From assembly GCA_047967505.1 (NCBI GenBank), contig CM106538.1: a stretch of DNA of 64,000 nt; one strand, written 5' to 3'. Below the pieces are notes generated by a model. The model saw only the letters and a list, made by a program, of their open reading frames with translations, was not told where the DNA came from and did no database searches. Source of the stretch: Dipteris shenzhenensis (Eukaryota > Polypodiophyta > Polypodiopsida > Gleicheniales). This document shows, piece by piece, positions 23,663 through 32,843 of the stretch. How positions within the stretch are numbered: position 1 is the first letter of the stretch; each line of letters opens with the position of its first letter. A program made the position numbers and the translations under genes.

Positions 23663-23789
23663 GGATTTGAAGGACCATGACTTTGCTCTTATTCTTCCCA
23701 TCAAAGATCGGTTTTAAAACCGGTCTTGGTTTCAAAACTGATGTTTGATAGGAAGATTAAGAGAAAAGCCATATTGTTTTTCAAATCCA
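23663..23789. repeat. 127-bp foldback with the palindrome near its centre
   Basis: The arm GGATTTGAAGGACCATGACT / TTGCTCTTATTCTTCCCATC pairs with GATAGGAAGATTAAGAGAAA / AGCCATATTG ... CAAATCC on the other side. A partial relative without a full right arm lies at 23560-23625. Confidence 0.78.
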
Positions 23790-24124
23790 AGGTCACCCCT
23801 AAATTTAAGTTTTCATTCACCGAGATCGGTTTTAAAACCGGTCTTCATTAGTGGATGAAAGACCTAGCCTTTTTCTATTATCCTTCCCTACCTTCCTTTC
23901 TTCTGTTATCTCTCCATCCCCAAGAAGATCAATGGCAAGGCCTTTTAGGTCACCAAAGTTCGGTTTTAAAACTGACCTTGGAATTGAGCTCAAATGCTAA
24001 TGTTCAAATTTGGCATTCAAATTTGATACGTGCTTACAATCTTAGTCATTCTAAAGGTGGTAGTGTTTGGGATTTTATTTGTGTTTTGTTTTTGTTGATT
24101 TGACATTGTGTTGTGAAATAGGAC

Positions 24125-26937
24125 ATGGCATGTAAGAGTACCGAATTGTCGACTAAGAAGTCAAAAGGAAGGAGAGTAAGTGGAAAGACTAGTGATAGTA
24201 GTGCAACCAACAAGAAGAGCAAGCCCTCCCACAATGTTTTTAATGGTTGTAATGATCCACAGTGGGGATTGTATGTGGACACATATAGTGAAAGTGGAAA
24301 ACCTTTCAAGAAGGTCCACTTGTTTGTTAAAAGAAATGATTCTTCGGAATTCGAAGATGTGGGGCATGTAACATGAGTAAATAAGGGTATAGTGGGTCAA
24401 GAAGGTGATGAGGCCATCTTCATCCAAGTCAGCTTAAAAGTCTACTACCTATCACCAGCACATTATGATGAATCAAAACATAAGAAGAACAAGAAAGATT
24501 CCATGCAGAAAATGGGTTGGAATATTGTGATCGATGAAAACACAACTCCGGACATGATTGTTGACAATATCAACATAATTGGTCAGATGATTAAAATGCC
24601 AAGAAAAATAGGTGAGGGTAATGTAAAACAAGCAAATGCTGAGGAGAAACATGAAAGAGCCTTGGTGACTATCATTGAAGCAGAGCCATTGAGGATAGCA
24701 CCATCAGAAGAGGACATTATTGGTTGGAAGGAGAAAGGAGAGGGGATACACAATTTTCAACAGTACTATCCTTTTGGTCTAGATGGGTTCTCAATCCTTG
24801 TTTTAAATTGTACACAAGCACCAACTAATTACGTGTATAGGCCCCTAGTGGAACAATACGTTTGCAATTTGGTCAAAGAATTCTGCATGAATCCAAGAGA
24901 TTGCTTCACAAAAGCAGATGTGATGCCTTATGATCCAAACACTAATTTGCCACTAACCAATGTGACGTTTAAAGACATACACACCTATGCTTATTGGGTG
25001 CTATCAAGCCAGCACTCAATTGAAGCAGCTAAAATTTTGCAAATGAGTGATTTTCTAGTAGTTAAAGAAATCAAAGGTGTTTATGCAAGGAGAACCGCAA
25101 GAATAGTATTGAATTGTCCAAAGCATATGTGTCGGCTAATTTCGCGAAAGGCGAATGAGGAACTTCAAAAGAACATGAAGGATGCACCTTATGCAGAGCA
25201 ACTGAAGCAGCTACGAAGTTAGTGGGTTGCATTTGGGAGACCAGAGAAGCCTAAAGTTGGAGCCACCAAAGGACACCAATCACGAAAAGAATGGGATGTA
25301 AGCATTTCTTCTAAAATTTTGTTTTTAAAAGTTGCTATCTTTGTGATATTATTTATTAACTATACAAGATTGGTTTTAAAACCGATCTCAAGAGAAGTAT
25401 GTGATTCCATGTTGTTTTTGCTTTCTCTTCCTTGTATAAGCTTAGTTTTAAAACCGATCTTGAGAGCAGTATGTCATATATGCTATATTGATGTTGTTAT
25501 ATGCAGGATTTTATTGATACTGTGCATTTGTCTTTTGGAAAGAGTTTCAACCAAAAAGATGTTCATGTGATTATATGTCCAAATGATCTCTTCCAAGGAT
25601 GGATGGACATCATGCATAGATATGTTAAGGGAAATTTGCCAAATCAAAAGGGTCAAGTATCGGTCCAAGAGATGAGCACAACACAAATTCCTACTTTTGG
25701 TAAAGTGGGAGAAATCAATCAAGCAAAGGGCACTAAAAGACTAGGATTGACAATGTTTCGCTGTTTGTTGGGCATGGAGGACTCTATGATATCCACTTTG
25801 CAGCATGAAATCTTAGAGAAAAATGTGATTTTATCTAGTTCCAAGGCATCAAGCATCAAAACCATGGATGAAAGGTGTTGGGAAATGAAAAGTGACAAAG
25901 TCCTTCACCTAGAGATTGCTACTTTCCTCAAGGCAAAGTCACAAGACAATGTAGGTAAGAGTTGGGAGGAGATGAAACTATTTTATGACATCACTGATGA
26001 TAGGTATCATACTATATTTAGATATTACAACGAGTGGTTTAAAGACTGCTTAAATCCCAGCAGCAAGATGACAAATGCAATGCTACCTCAGACTGCTTTG
26101 ACATTCCTTACTTGGATTCATAACTCTAAATTTGGTACCTCCAGTCAAAGTGTGAAAGAAATCCATGGAAGACCATAAATGTGGGAGGCAAGTTAGAGGG
26201 ACTAGAGAGTGTGAACAAATACACAGAAGAACAACGAATTGGAGTAGTTGTTCTTGATACACAAGAATCGCTAGAGCAAGAGTGGAACGTGTCTTTCTTT
26301 GAAAGATTCTTTGAAATGCTAAATGAAATAACACATGAAGCACCTAAATACGGATTACTTGCCTTTGTTTCAGTAAAAAATGTATCACATTTGTTGGAAG
26401 CAATCAAAGGCTTACAATTGCAATTCAAGTATCAAGTGGGTGCGTATGACACAGAGTCTTCCCAAGATTCTTTGTCTAAAGATGCTCTTGGAGATTTGGT
26501 TGTTTCGAGTATGGTTTACAAAGAATCTTGTGATGCAATAATAAATCAATTAAAGAAGAATTCGACCAAGGCATCTGTATGTTTTGGATTATATGACCAG
26601 GATTCCAAGAACGGTGAAGATACTGATGAGGAGGAATCCCCCAAGCATTTGCAAAATGCAAACTTTATCTCTTCTTTCATTGAGTACTTCTATCGGCCAG
26701 ATCAATGTGTTATTGATGCCTTCACAGAGGGAATTGCCACCTTAGAGTCATTGAAGAAGAAGGACACTTGCATTTGTAGCTAGGAATCAAGATGAGATTG
26801 AAGTGAATGGCAGGTGCTCAGATCTAATCTCCGCATCTAAAGAGTTAACAGTATGGGCAAACCTAGACTCTGAGGATGAAACTATAGAAAACCAAGAGGA
26901 ATCGCATAGTGCAGACATGCAGACTTCAACTCAGTAA
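24125..26937 (+). pseudogene. ParB-like / DNA-methylase-like fusion protein (decayed)
   Basis: The ATG at 24125 has good context (GACATGG). Exon 1 runs to 25297; an intron at 25298-25506 (GTAAGC...TGCAG) leads to exon 2. In-frame TGA (24374) and TAG (25220) could be CGA and CAG codons changed by C-to-T; frameshifts lie near 26175 and 26772. Residues about 240-310 (YVYRPLVEQYVCNLVKEF, then YWVLSSQHSIEAAK) resemble ParB N-terminal domains (I/V-S-G-x-H-R type) found fused to phage-type methylases. The C-terminus (IGVVVLDTQESLEQEWNV ... DQCVIDAFTEGIATLE) has the outline of an N-methylase fold with circularly placed motifs, but a DPPY-type motif is not visible. The family call rests on pattern memory only; the second domain is the less certain. 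Confidence 0.45.
25366..25461. repeat. Two palindrome copies inside the intron
   Basis: Copies at 25366-25389 and 25438-25461 lie within the 209-base intron of the ParB/methylase-like gene. Their presence in an intron suggests the repeat was spread by insertion or is tolerated in transcripts. Confidence 0.85.
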
Positions 26938-27752
26938 CAATTGGCAAGACCGACGGATGTACAAGAAAGACCAATAAACCCTTGAGGATATTGACGAAAT
27001 GGCCAAGCAAATATTCGCATCCAAAAAAGCAGGTCAAAAGTCATAAATCTTCAAGGATTTCAGAGGCATTTATGTAAATATCTTTGAAACTGATAATGCT
27101 TCCAAAATTGAATTGTTCATGTAGATTTTGTAATTGCTATATTATTAGGTCAATAAGAACGATTATTGAACTTAGTCTGTCATCCTTTAACAACAATGAC
27201 AGGATATGATCAGTTTTAATTCCGATCTTGGCTTTCAGCATGAAAGGCTAAGAACGGTTTAAAAACCGATCTTATGAACTCCCACACAAAGAGCATGAGA
27301 GTAAGATGAAAGACTAATATCGATTTTATAATCGATCTTAACATCTCCCACTTGGTGGACTATGAGATGTTGAGATCGGTTGTAAAGCCAATCTGTTGTT
27401 CGGAAATATAACATACAATTCACTTTTGATTTGTGTATGGAAATGTAATGTCAGATTTGCATTTGAATTATGATCAATGCTTTTTTAACTTAGTAAATAC
27501 AAATTGTATCCTCTAATGTGATGAGACTCTTATGAGAATTGGAGATATAATCTAATACACCAAAATACTTAGGTTACCATTGTCAATGTAAATGAGAGAA
27601 TATAATGTAGATTTAAGCTCACATTTTTAAATGTAAGCATGGAAAAAATTCATTGAATCTTGACCTCACACCTTGATACTTTTGCATGCCATGATATAAA
27701 TGGAAATCCCCTGCATATAGAAATACCACACAGGGAAAAATCAGATGAGTCA
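26938..27752. other. Spacer with four degenerate palindromes
   Basis: Between the methylase-like and HAD-like genes, variants such as GATCAGTTTTAATTCCGATC (about 27208), a GGTTTAAAAACC form (about 27255), ATCGATTTTATAATCGAT (about 27324) and GATCGGTTGTAAAGCCAATC (about 27373) occur at intervals of 50-70 bases. No other gene is seen. Confidence 0.7.
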
Positions 27753-28779
27753 ATGGAACATATTCAATGTTCTCCATCTATGACAACAAAGAAATTACTT
27801 GTACTTGACCTGAATGGAATTTTGCTCCTCAAGTCCAATAAACCTTCTGATAAACACAAAAGCATACAAATTTATAAGACAACATGGATTGTGCTTCGAA
27901 ATGGATGTGTTCAATTCTTGGATAGATTGTTTGAGCACTTTCATGTGTGCCTATGGTCAACTGTGATAATCAAGAATGTGAATTACATGGTTCATTTGAT
28001 GGAGAAGCTTGCAGCGAAATGATTTCCGTTCTACAAAATTATGGGGCAAGATCAATGCTACAAATCACTTACAGAGATATTAAAGAGACCGGACAAGCCA
28101 GGCGTTCAATGCATGTTTAAGCCCTTGCTTGCCATTTGGACAAATGATAAAGAGTTAAATCCTAGTAACACCTTGCTTATTGATGATTGTCCGTTTAAGG
28201 GCTGTGTAAACCCAGAAGAAAATGGTATATATCCAGATACTTTTGACATAGGTGAGACTGATGACATATTGAATGTTGAACTTCCCCCTTATCTCCTCCG
28301 ATTGAGAGATGTATCAAATATAAGAAATATTAGCAAGCTTGACCGTTATGGAAATGACCCAATACAATACAAATCATCATCAATATATGTATTTCAAAGA
28401 AGTGATTTTGGAAGGGGAGTTCACTACAAAGTACATAAAACACTTCTTGGAGGAATCTGCTCCAAGCCAAAAGATTAGTTTGACCAACTCAAGTCATTTT
28501 GAGATCGTCCAACATAGTAATCGAATGAGAGATGCTTGTGAGCCAGATAAGGAACAATCATCAAAATCCCAAGAACAAGAGCTCAAAACATGCCCAGCTA
28601 CCTTGGATTCTTCTAAACTAGATCTGTTGAAGAGGATAAAGCAGCTAAATTCTTTGAATGAGATGCAAGCTTGTTTGTATGCCTTGAAATTGGGTTACGA
28701 TCAATCATATATTACTGGAACTTCTGCCAAAGTGTATATAACAAGACTACAAGCTTCACTTGCATTAAACATGCAATAA
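27753..28779 (+). pseudogene. FCP1-type HAD phosphatase-like protein (decayed)
   Basis: The first good ATG is 27753; an in-frame stop precedes it at 27654. The frame contains KLLVLDLNGILL (HAD motif I, with Asn at the second Asp position, as in plant DLNG-type relatives), NGCVQFLDRLFEHFHVCLWS (motif II region) and NTLLIDDCPFKG (motif III region), the layout of an NIF/FCP1 domain. A TGA at 28020 (possibly CGA) interrupts it, and a frameshift near 28380 moves the C-terminal part into the frame ending at 28779 (LLKRIKQLNSLNEMQACLYA). Active members remove phosphate from protein tails such as the RNA polymerase II CTD. With the second Asp replaced, activity here is doubtful. It might have been joined to the following SET exon, but the phases do not fit cleanly. 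Confidence 0.65.
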
Positions 28780-28904
28780 ATCTTTGAGAATGGTAATTAC
28801 TCATATTATTTGCTTATTTGTGATGCATCATTTTTGTAAATTTCCTTCTCATTATTTATGTGTAACTATTTAATAACTCATTATTTTTTTCTTTTACACA
28901 CAAG

Positions 28905-29461
28905 GTTCAAAGACATGCTGAAAGAATTGAAGAATAAAGTAATTCTTCACTTTGATTCTAAGTTGAATGGCGTGTGGGATCAAGATCTACCAAACCAATT
29001 GCTTCTATATTCAAGCTCTCAATGGTGTTGAATTTAAAGTGAAGACATCATCGATTGTAGGAGAAAGTTATGGCTTGCTTGTACATATGAATGTAAAAGC
29101 AAAGAAAGACCTTTTGATATTCAATGGCCCAAAGTATGATTACTAGAGTTGGATTACTCTTTGCTCTTACCTTCCAAGGTTTAGGACCTATGGCCTCCTC
29201 GAAGATTCAAAAGTTACACCAAAGGAGGACACACAATACATCGTAGGAGATGTGTTGTATGGTAATGTAGCTGGATACATCAATAGCTCTATTCATTGTA
29301 AGGGTAGAATAAATGTTATGTATGTATATGACTCTAGAGTACCACCTTGGATCGAAGACAAATGGGATGTTTTACCTACTGATATGTTAGGATTTATTGT
29401 TGTCTACTCTCTTAGAGATATCCATGCAGGAGAGGAGTTGTTTTGTGAGTATGATTTTTAA
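28905..29461 (+). pseudogene. SET-domain lysine methyltransferase-like exon (decayed)
   Basis: An acceptor-like TTTTACACACAAG precedes 28905. After a frameshift near 29010 the frame shows SSIVGESYGLLVHMNVKAKK (start of SET), GNVAGYINSS (the GNxxR/GFINHS-type cofactor and pseudoknot region) and SLRDIHAGEELFCEYDF (the end of SET). An in-frame TAG (about 29143-29145, YDY stop SWIT) could be a changed CAG. SET proteins transfer methyl groups to lysines of histones or other proteins. The usual N-H-S-C block is only partly kept, and pre- and post-SET cysteines are not seen. It is the last gene before the right candidate TIR. Confidence 0.65.
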
Positions 29462-29882
29462 GATGTAAAACCTTTGTCATGATGTTGGTGTACTCCCATT
29501 TTAATTTAATATGTTGGTGCTTAATACCATCTTTTTCTTGAGAAAATTCACATTGTTTGGATTCACAATGATGGCAATTATATGAGCATGTTTGGAATAT
29601 TTCAATGGAATGATATAATATTTAGCCATATAAAAACTCAAAATCATATTCAAATACATGATTGTTTCTATTAATTTCCTCCACATCAAACCAAACACCT
29701 TTTATATTTAAAGATAATGATATAGTGTTGTCTATTAATATTTCAATGGAATGATATAATATTTAGCCAAATTAAAACTCAAATAGATCTTCGAATATAT
29801 GAATTTATCTAAAAATTTCCTTCCAAAACAACCAAAACGCCTTTGATTTTTGGGATTTAAAAAAAAATGGGAGTAGGGATTT
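29462..29882. repeat. Right subterminal region with tandem duplication
   Basis: ATTTCAATGGAATGATATAA with following TATTTAGCCA occurs at about 29597 and 29740, each followed by related AT-rich sequence, giving a period of about 143 bp. No gene is seen. Confidence 0.6.
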
Positions 29883-29906
29883 TCCCAAAATTACTAATAT
29901 AGTGTT
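29883..29906 (-). repeat. Right candidate terminal inverted repeat
   Basis: It reads TCCCAAAATTACTAATATAG then TGTT on the plus strand. This is the inverted partner of 16256-16279 with one mismatch. Five further T residues follow, compared with four T residues before the left copy. Confidence 0.55.
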
Positions 29907-30649
29907 TTTTTCTAGATAGAATGTTGCATCATAGCAACAACAATGATAAAGAACAAAGGGTGCTTTATAGAAGTTATTTTTGGATTTTTCTAAAATAAAA
30001 GGTTGCATCATGGCAACAAAATTGATAAAGAAGACAAAAGTGATAAAGAAGGAAAATTAGAATTATTGCATATATTGCATAAACTACAACAAAAAAAATG
30101 TACAAAGTATACAATTAAGCCTTCACACTTCCTCATCTTAACTGTAGCTAGTCTTTGCAAATACCAAGTTCATAATAGAAACTATTTGATTTGTAGAGGG
30201 AAAGTGGGTGGGTGGAGATATCAACAATTGATGAAGCTTAAATTACTTAAATGAAACAACACAATAAATTGTGGATAATAAACAATGAGGCTAGGAATTG
30301 TATAGGTTGAGCAATAATAAATCCTTGTATGGATTTAAAGATGATTATTGGTCTTATCCTCTTGGATTTGCATTTGATTGAGAAAACGCAGTGGTTGATT
30401 TCTTTGGAAGTTGGTCAAATTAGAATGAATATCATACTAGAATATGATTATGCATCCATGAATGGTTTGAAGACTTGGTTGAACTCGTCATATAACACTA
30501 ATATTAGCACAAAAGTACACTATCGATTGTTTACAAACATTGCTTTGAAACATGATAGTTGCAAAATATATCATGTCTACTTGAAAATCTTCTTATATAT
30601 AAAAAAGACTATTCTTGACTTTAGATACAAAGTGACGTAAATTTATATT
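29907..30649. other. AT-rich intergenic sequence
   Basis: A motif GTTGCATCATRGCAACAA with AATTGATAAAGAA-like sequence is present twice (about 29923 and 30002). The 103-codon open frame at 30329-30640 has no recognisable motif. No gene is called. Confidence 0.4.
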
Positions 30650-31252
30650 TTTGCAAAACATGGCCAGCTTGTATTAAAGAGGGGGGTGGGGGGGTTAGAC
30701 CCTAAAAAAACCTCAAGTTCAAAATTTGTCAAAACTAAGGGGTAGAACTGCAAGGCCTATGCTAAAAGCAAGTGTGGACTCCCAAAAGGGTAGTATTTTA
30801 AACGACCAAAGCAGCAGCCACCTCAGCCAAAGCATGGCCAACCAAAGATTCTAGCTTCCCCACCACCATAGATAAGTTAGACAAAGAATATATTGCCATC
30901 CTTACCAGCACAGTTTCCATAAACCCCCCAACTATCGATCCATGAAACGCCTTTTGGTCTAGATAGACCAACAAATAGCCACTCTGATATATGGCGAGCA
31001 GGATGACAATGTAGACAGGAGCCCTACTAGAACCCCTAACATTTCCAGCTTCCAATATAGAATTTAGACATCAAACCCACAACCCATATTGCAACTTCCA
31101 CTTTCATCCACACATTTTGAGATGTCAGACAACACCAAACTAGATGCTACCCAAACTCAATCGCTCTCCCACATAGAGGAAAACATGGATTCAATTGAAA
31201 CCTCTTGGCCAGCATGACCCAAATCGGTAACCATTGATGCACTACTTTTCAA
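30650..31252 (-). pseudogene. LINE ORF2 C-terminal fragment (zf-RVT region)
   Basis: On the minus strand just inside 31252 the frame reads QWLPIWVMLAKRFQLNPC, then a CX3CG ... H ... C pattern with a TAG in the middle. This is the zinc-binding tail typical of plant L1-type LINE ORF2. It stops abruptly at the Copia-2 LTR. I infer that it is the 3' part of the LINE whose body lies at 39554-43640, separated by the nested Copia insertions. The 3' limit near 30650 is approximate. Confidence 0.6.
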
Positions 31253-31941
31253 TGTTAGATATGCTCAATGCCCCACCCTCTTGGTAACCACTAGTGGTCC
31301 AAGATGCTCAAGTTGTAAGGCCCCCATATGAGGAGAAGCCATGTGTGAGCTTGGGACACTGGATGGATCGCATGTCAGATGAGACCGTTGAAGGTAGAAA
31401 GGAAATCTATGTGAGTCTAGCCTATGGGCTAGGCAGGGTAGGTAAGCTAGTAGCACAACGAGGCACATTGTCTTGATTGTGTGGGAGCCCCTTACTCTTG
31501 CTGGGGCTTGGGGGCCAGCTGGCCGAGGTCCCAGGGGGCCAACGAGTCCCTTGGTGGGGGTTCAGGAGCGAGAGCCTGAGGCAACAATATAAGGAATATT
31601 CCTAAATATTCCATGGATGACTAGTTGGTTCCACTGACTAGGTTGACTAGTCGGTTCCACCGACTACGTTGATCCGACTATTGCCCTCATGGCTATAAAG
31701 AGGCGACCTTCCTAGTCCATTGTACCAGATCAGATCTTCCAGCAGAGCTCTTCTAGTTAGTAGCTCTTCACCTAGTATCTGTTTAGATCACCATCTAAGC
31801 TCCACTGTGGGAGCGCACAAGTGGACGGAGCCATCATCTGTACTACATTAGTATTGAAGGAAAATTTTGTTCATCTCTAGTTTGCTGTGTACTCTCTATT
31901 CTTTGTTCAGTTTTTGTTCCACCGCGCCGTGTAATTTAACA
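31253..31941 (+). repeat. 5' LTR of Copia-2
   Basis: This LTR is 689 bp, TGTTAGATATG...TTTAACA. A TATA-box-like CTATAAAGAGG lies at about 31692-31702. Within it is a local duplication of GACTAGTTGGTTCCACTGAC and GACTAGTCGGTTCCACCGAC. The start is shared with the truncated 3' copy at 35872. Confidence 0.85.
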
Positions 31942-31953
31942 TGGTATCAGAGC
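31942..31953 (+). other. Primer binding site of Copia-2 (tRNA-iMet type)
   Basis: TGGTATCAGAGC directly follows the LTR end. It is the standard plant Copia primer site, complementary to initiator tRNA-Met. Confidence 0.9.
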
Positions 31954-32015
31954 CCAAGTGGCTCTAAGGATCAAAGAGTAGAAGAGAGGCGAGGGCTTCA
32001 ATAGCATACGGAGTG

Positions 32016-32843
32016 ATGGCAATAGGAAGCGGTTCGAGTTCAGCAGTTGCAGCTGCATCAACTGCACCAACAACCCAAGAGTTGAAGATTCGGCCACCAG
32101 CCTTCCAATATGTTCCAGGCCATAGTTGCCTTAGATGTAGGCTAAATTAAGGTCAAAACACTATTAGTAGTACTTGTAACCAAGGCACATAGAGCATCTA
32201 TGTTCCTACGTTTCCAAGCTCGTAGAAGGTCGGCATTAGGAGGTATCGTACTCCCCAGATTTGTTGGGTCAAGGGTTCCTTGTGGTTCTAGGTCAGTCCC
32301 CAGTACTGTCTCCAAAAGCTCATATGAATCCAGAATAGCAGTAATTTTAAACTTCCACAGAGTGTAGTTTGTACCATTAGTCAGTATGAGACGCGGAATC
32401 AAACAAGGATCCAGAACCAAGAGAATCAGTTGGCAGTTGAGAAGTTTAATGAAGGAGAGACAGTGGAGGCATTCATAACCCGAATCAAAAATCTGCATGA
32501 CCAGATGGCTGGTGCTGGGATACAAAAGACTAGCGAAGAGCTAGCTCGGTGGTGTCTTCGGATATGTCCACCAAGGTTTGATGGATTGGTAATAGTGTTG
32601 AACACTCAGGTGAGTCCCCAACCATTGTCATTTGAGGAGTTTTGTGCTTTACTTATGGAGGAGGAATTGAGGCTTAAAGCTCAAGATGGAGGCGGCAATG
32701 GGGATGCTGCGTTCTCTGCCACTGCGAAAGGCAAAGGTGGTTCCTCCACCAAAGGTGAGTCCTCTACTAGTGGTGACAAAAGGAAGAAGGGTGGCAAGAA
32801 GAAGTTTCAGGGAGAATGCTTCTACTGAAAGAAGAAGGGCCAT
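32016..32843 (+). pseudogene. Copia-2 gag, with an internal inversion
   Basis: The ATG at 32016 opens a frame (MAIGSGSSSAVAAAS ...) that resumes in phase at about 32386 with QYETRNQTRIQNQENQ and continues through the gag helix region (LARWCLRICPPRFDGLV) to 32828. The zinc knuckle reads CFY-stop-KKKGHVIADC: the second cysteine codon is TGA. Between these parts the sequence encodes gag only when read on the minus strand. Confidence 0.85.
32103..32385 (-). repeat. Inverted gag segment within Copia-2
   Basis: Read on the minus strand this gives LTNGTNYTLWKFKITAIL, then NIDALCALVTSTTNSVLTLI and, past a TAG, a block matching EEAW. This corresponds to the gag segment 4159-4470 of Copia-1. The same-strand flanks are gag N-terminus and gag C-terminus. 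The breakpoints are near 32103-32122 and 32382-32386. It is a local inversion of about 280 bp. Confidence 0.85.

Larger units (their letters stand above)
22985..23985. repeat. Dispersed copies of the palindrome, some inside longer hairpins
   Basis: Six copies occur near 22987, 23301, 23575, 23704, 23821 and 23955. The flanks differ from copy to copy. Two copies form the tip of long foldbacks, listed separately. The copies occupy the region upstream of the rightward methylase-like gene. Confidence 0.85.
16256..29906. mobile_element. Candidate large TIR transposon with transposase and chromatin-type genes
   Basis: Two 24-bp sequences in inverted orientation (16256-16279 and 29883-29906) match at 23 of 24 positions. 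They sit about 700 bp beyond the stop of the leftward transposase-like gene and about 420 bp beyond the stop of the rightward SET gene, where the ends of a transposon would be expected. Inside, genes diverge from a central block of palindromic repeats and simple sequence. Subterminal repeats are present at both ends. Ends starting (AA)CAC...GTG(TT) recall CACTA-type termini, but the flanking bases are only T-runs, so no convincing target duplication is visible. That this is one element is an inference. Confidence 0.5.
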
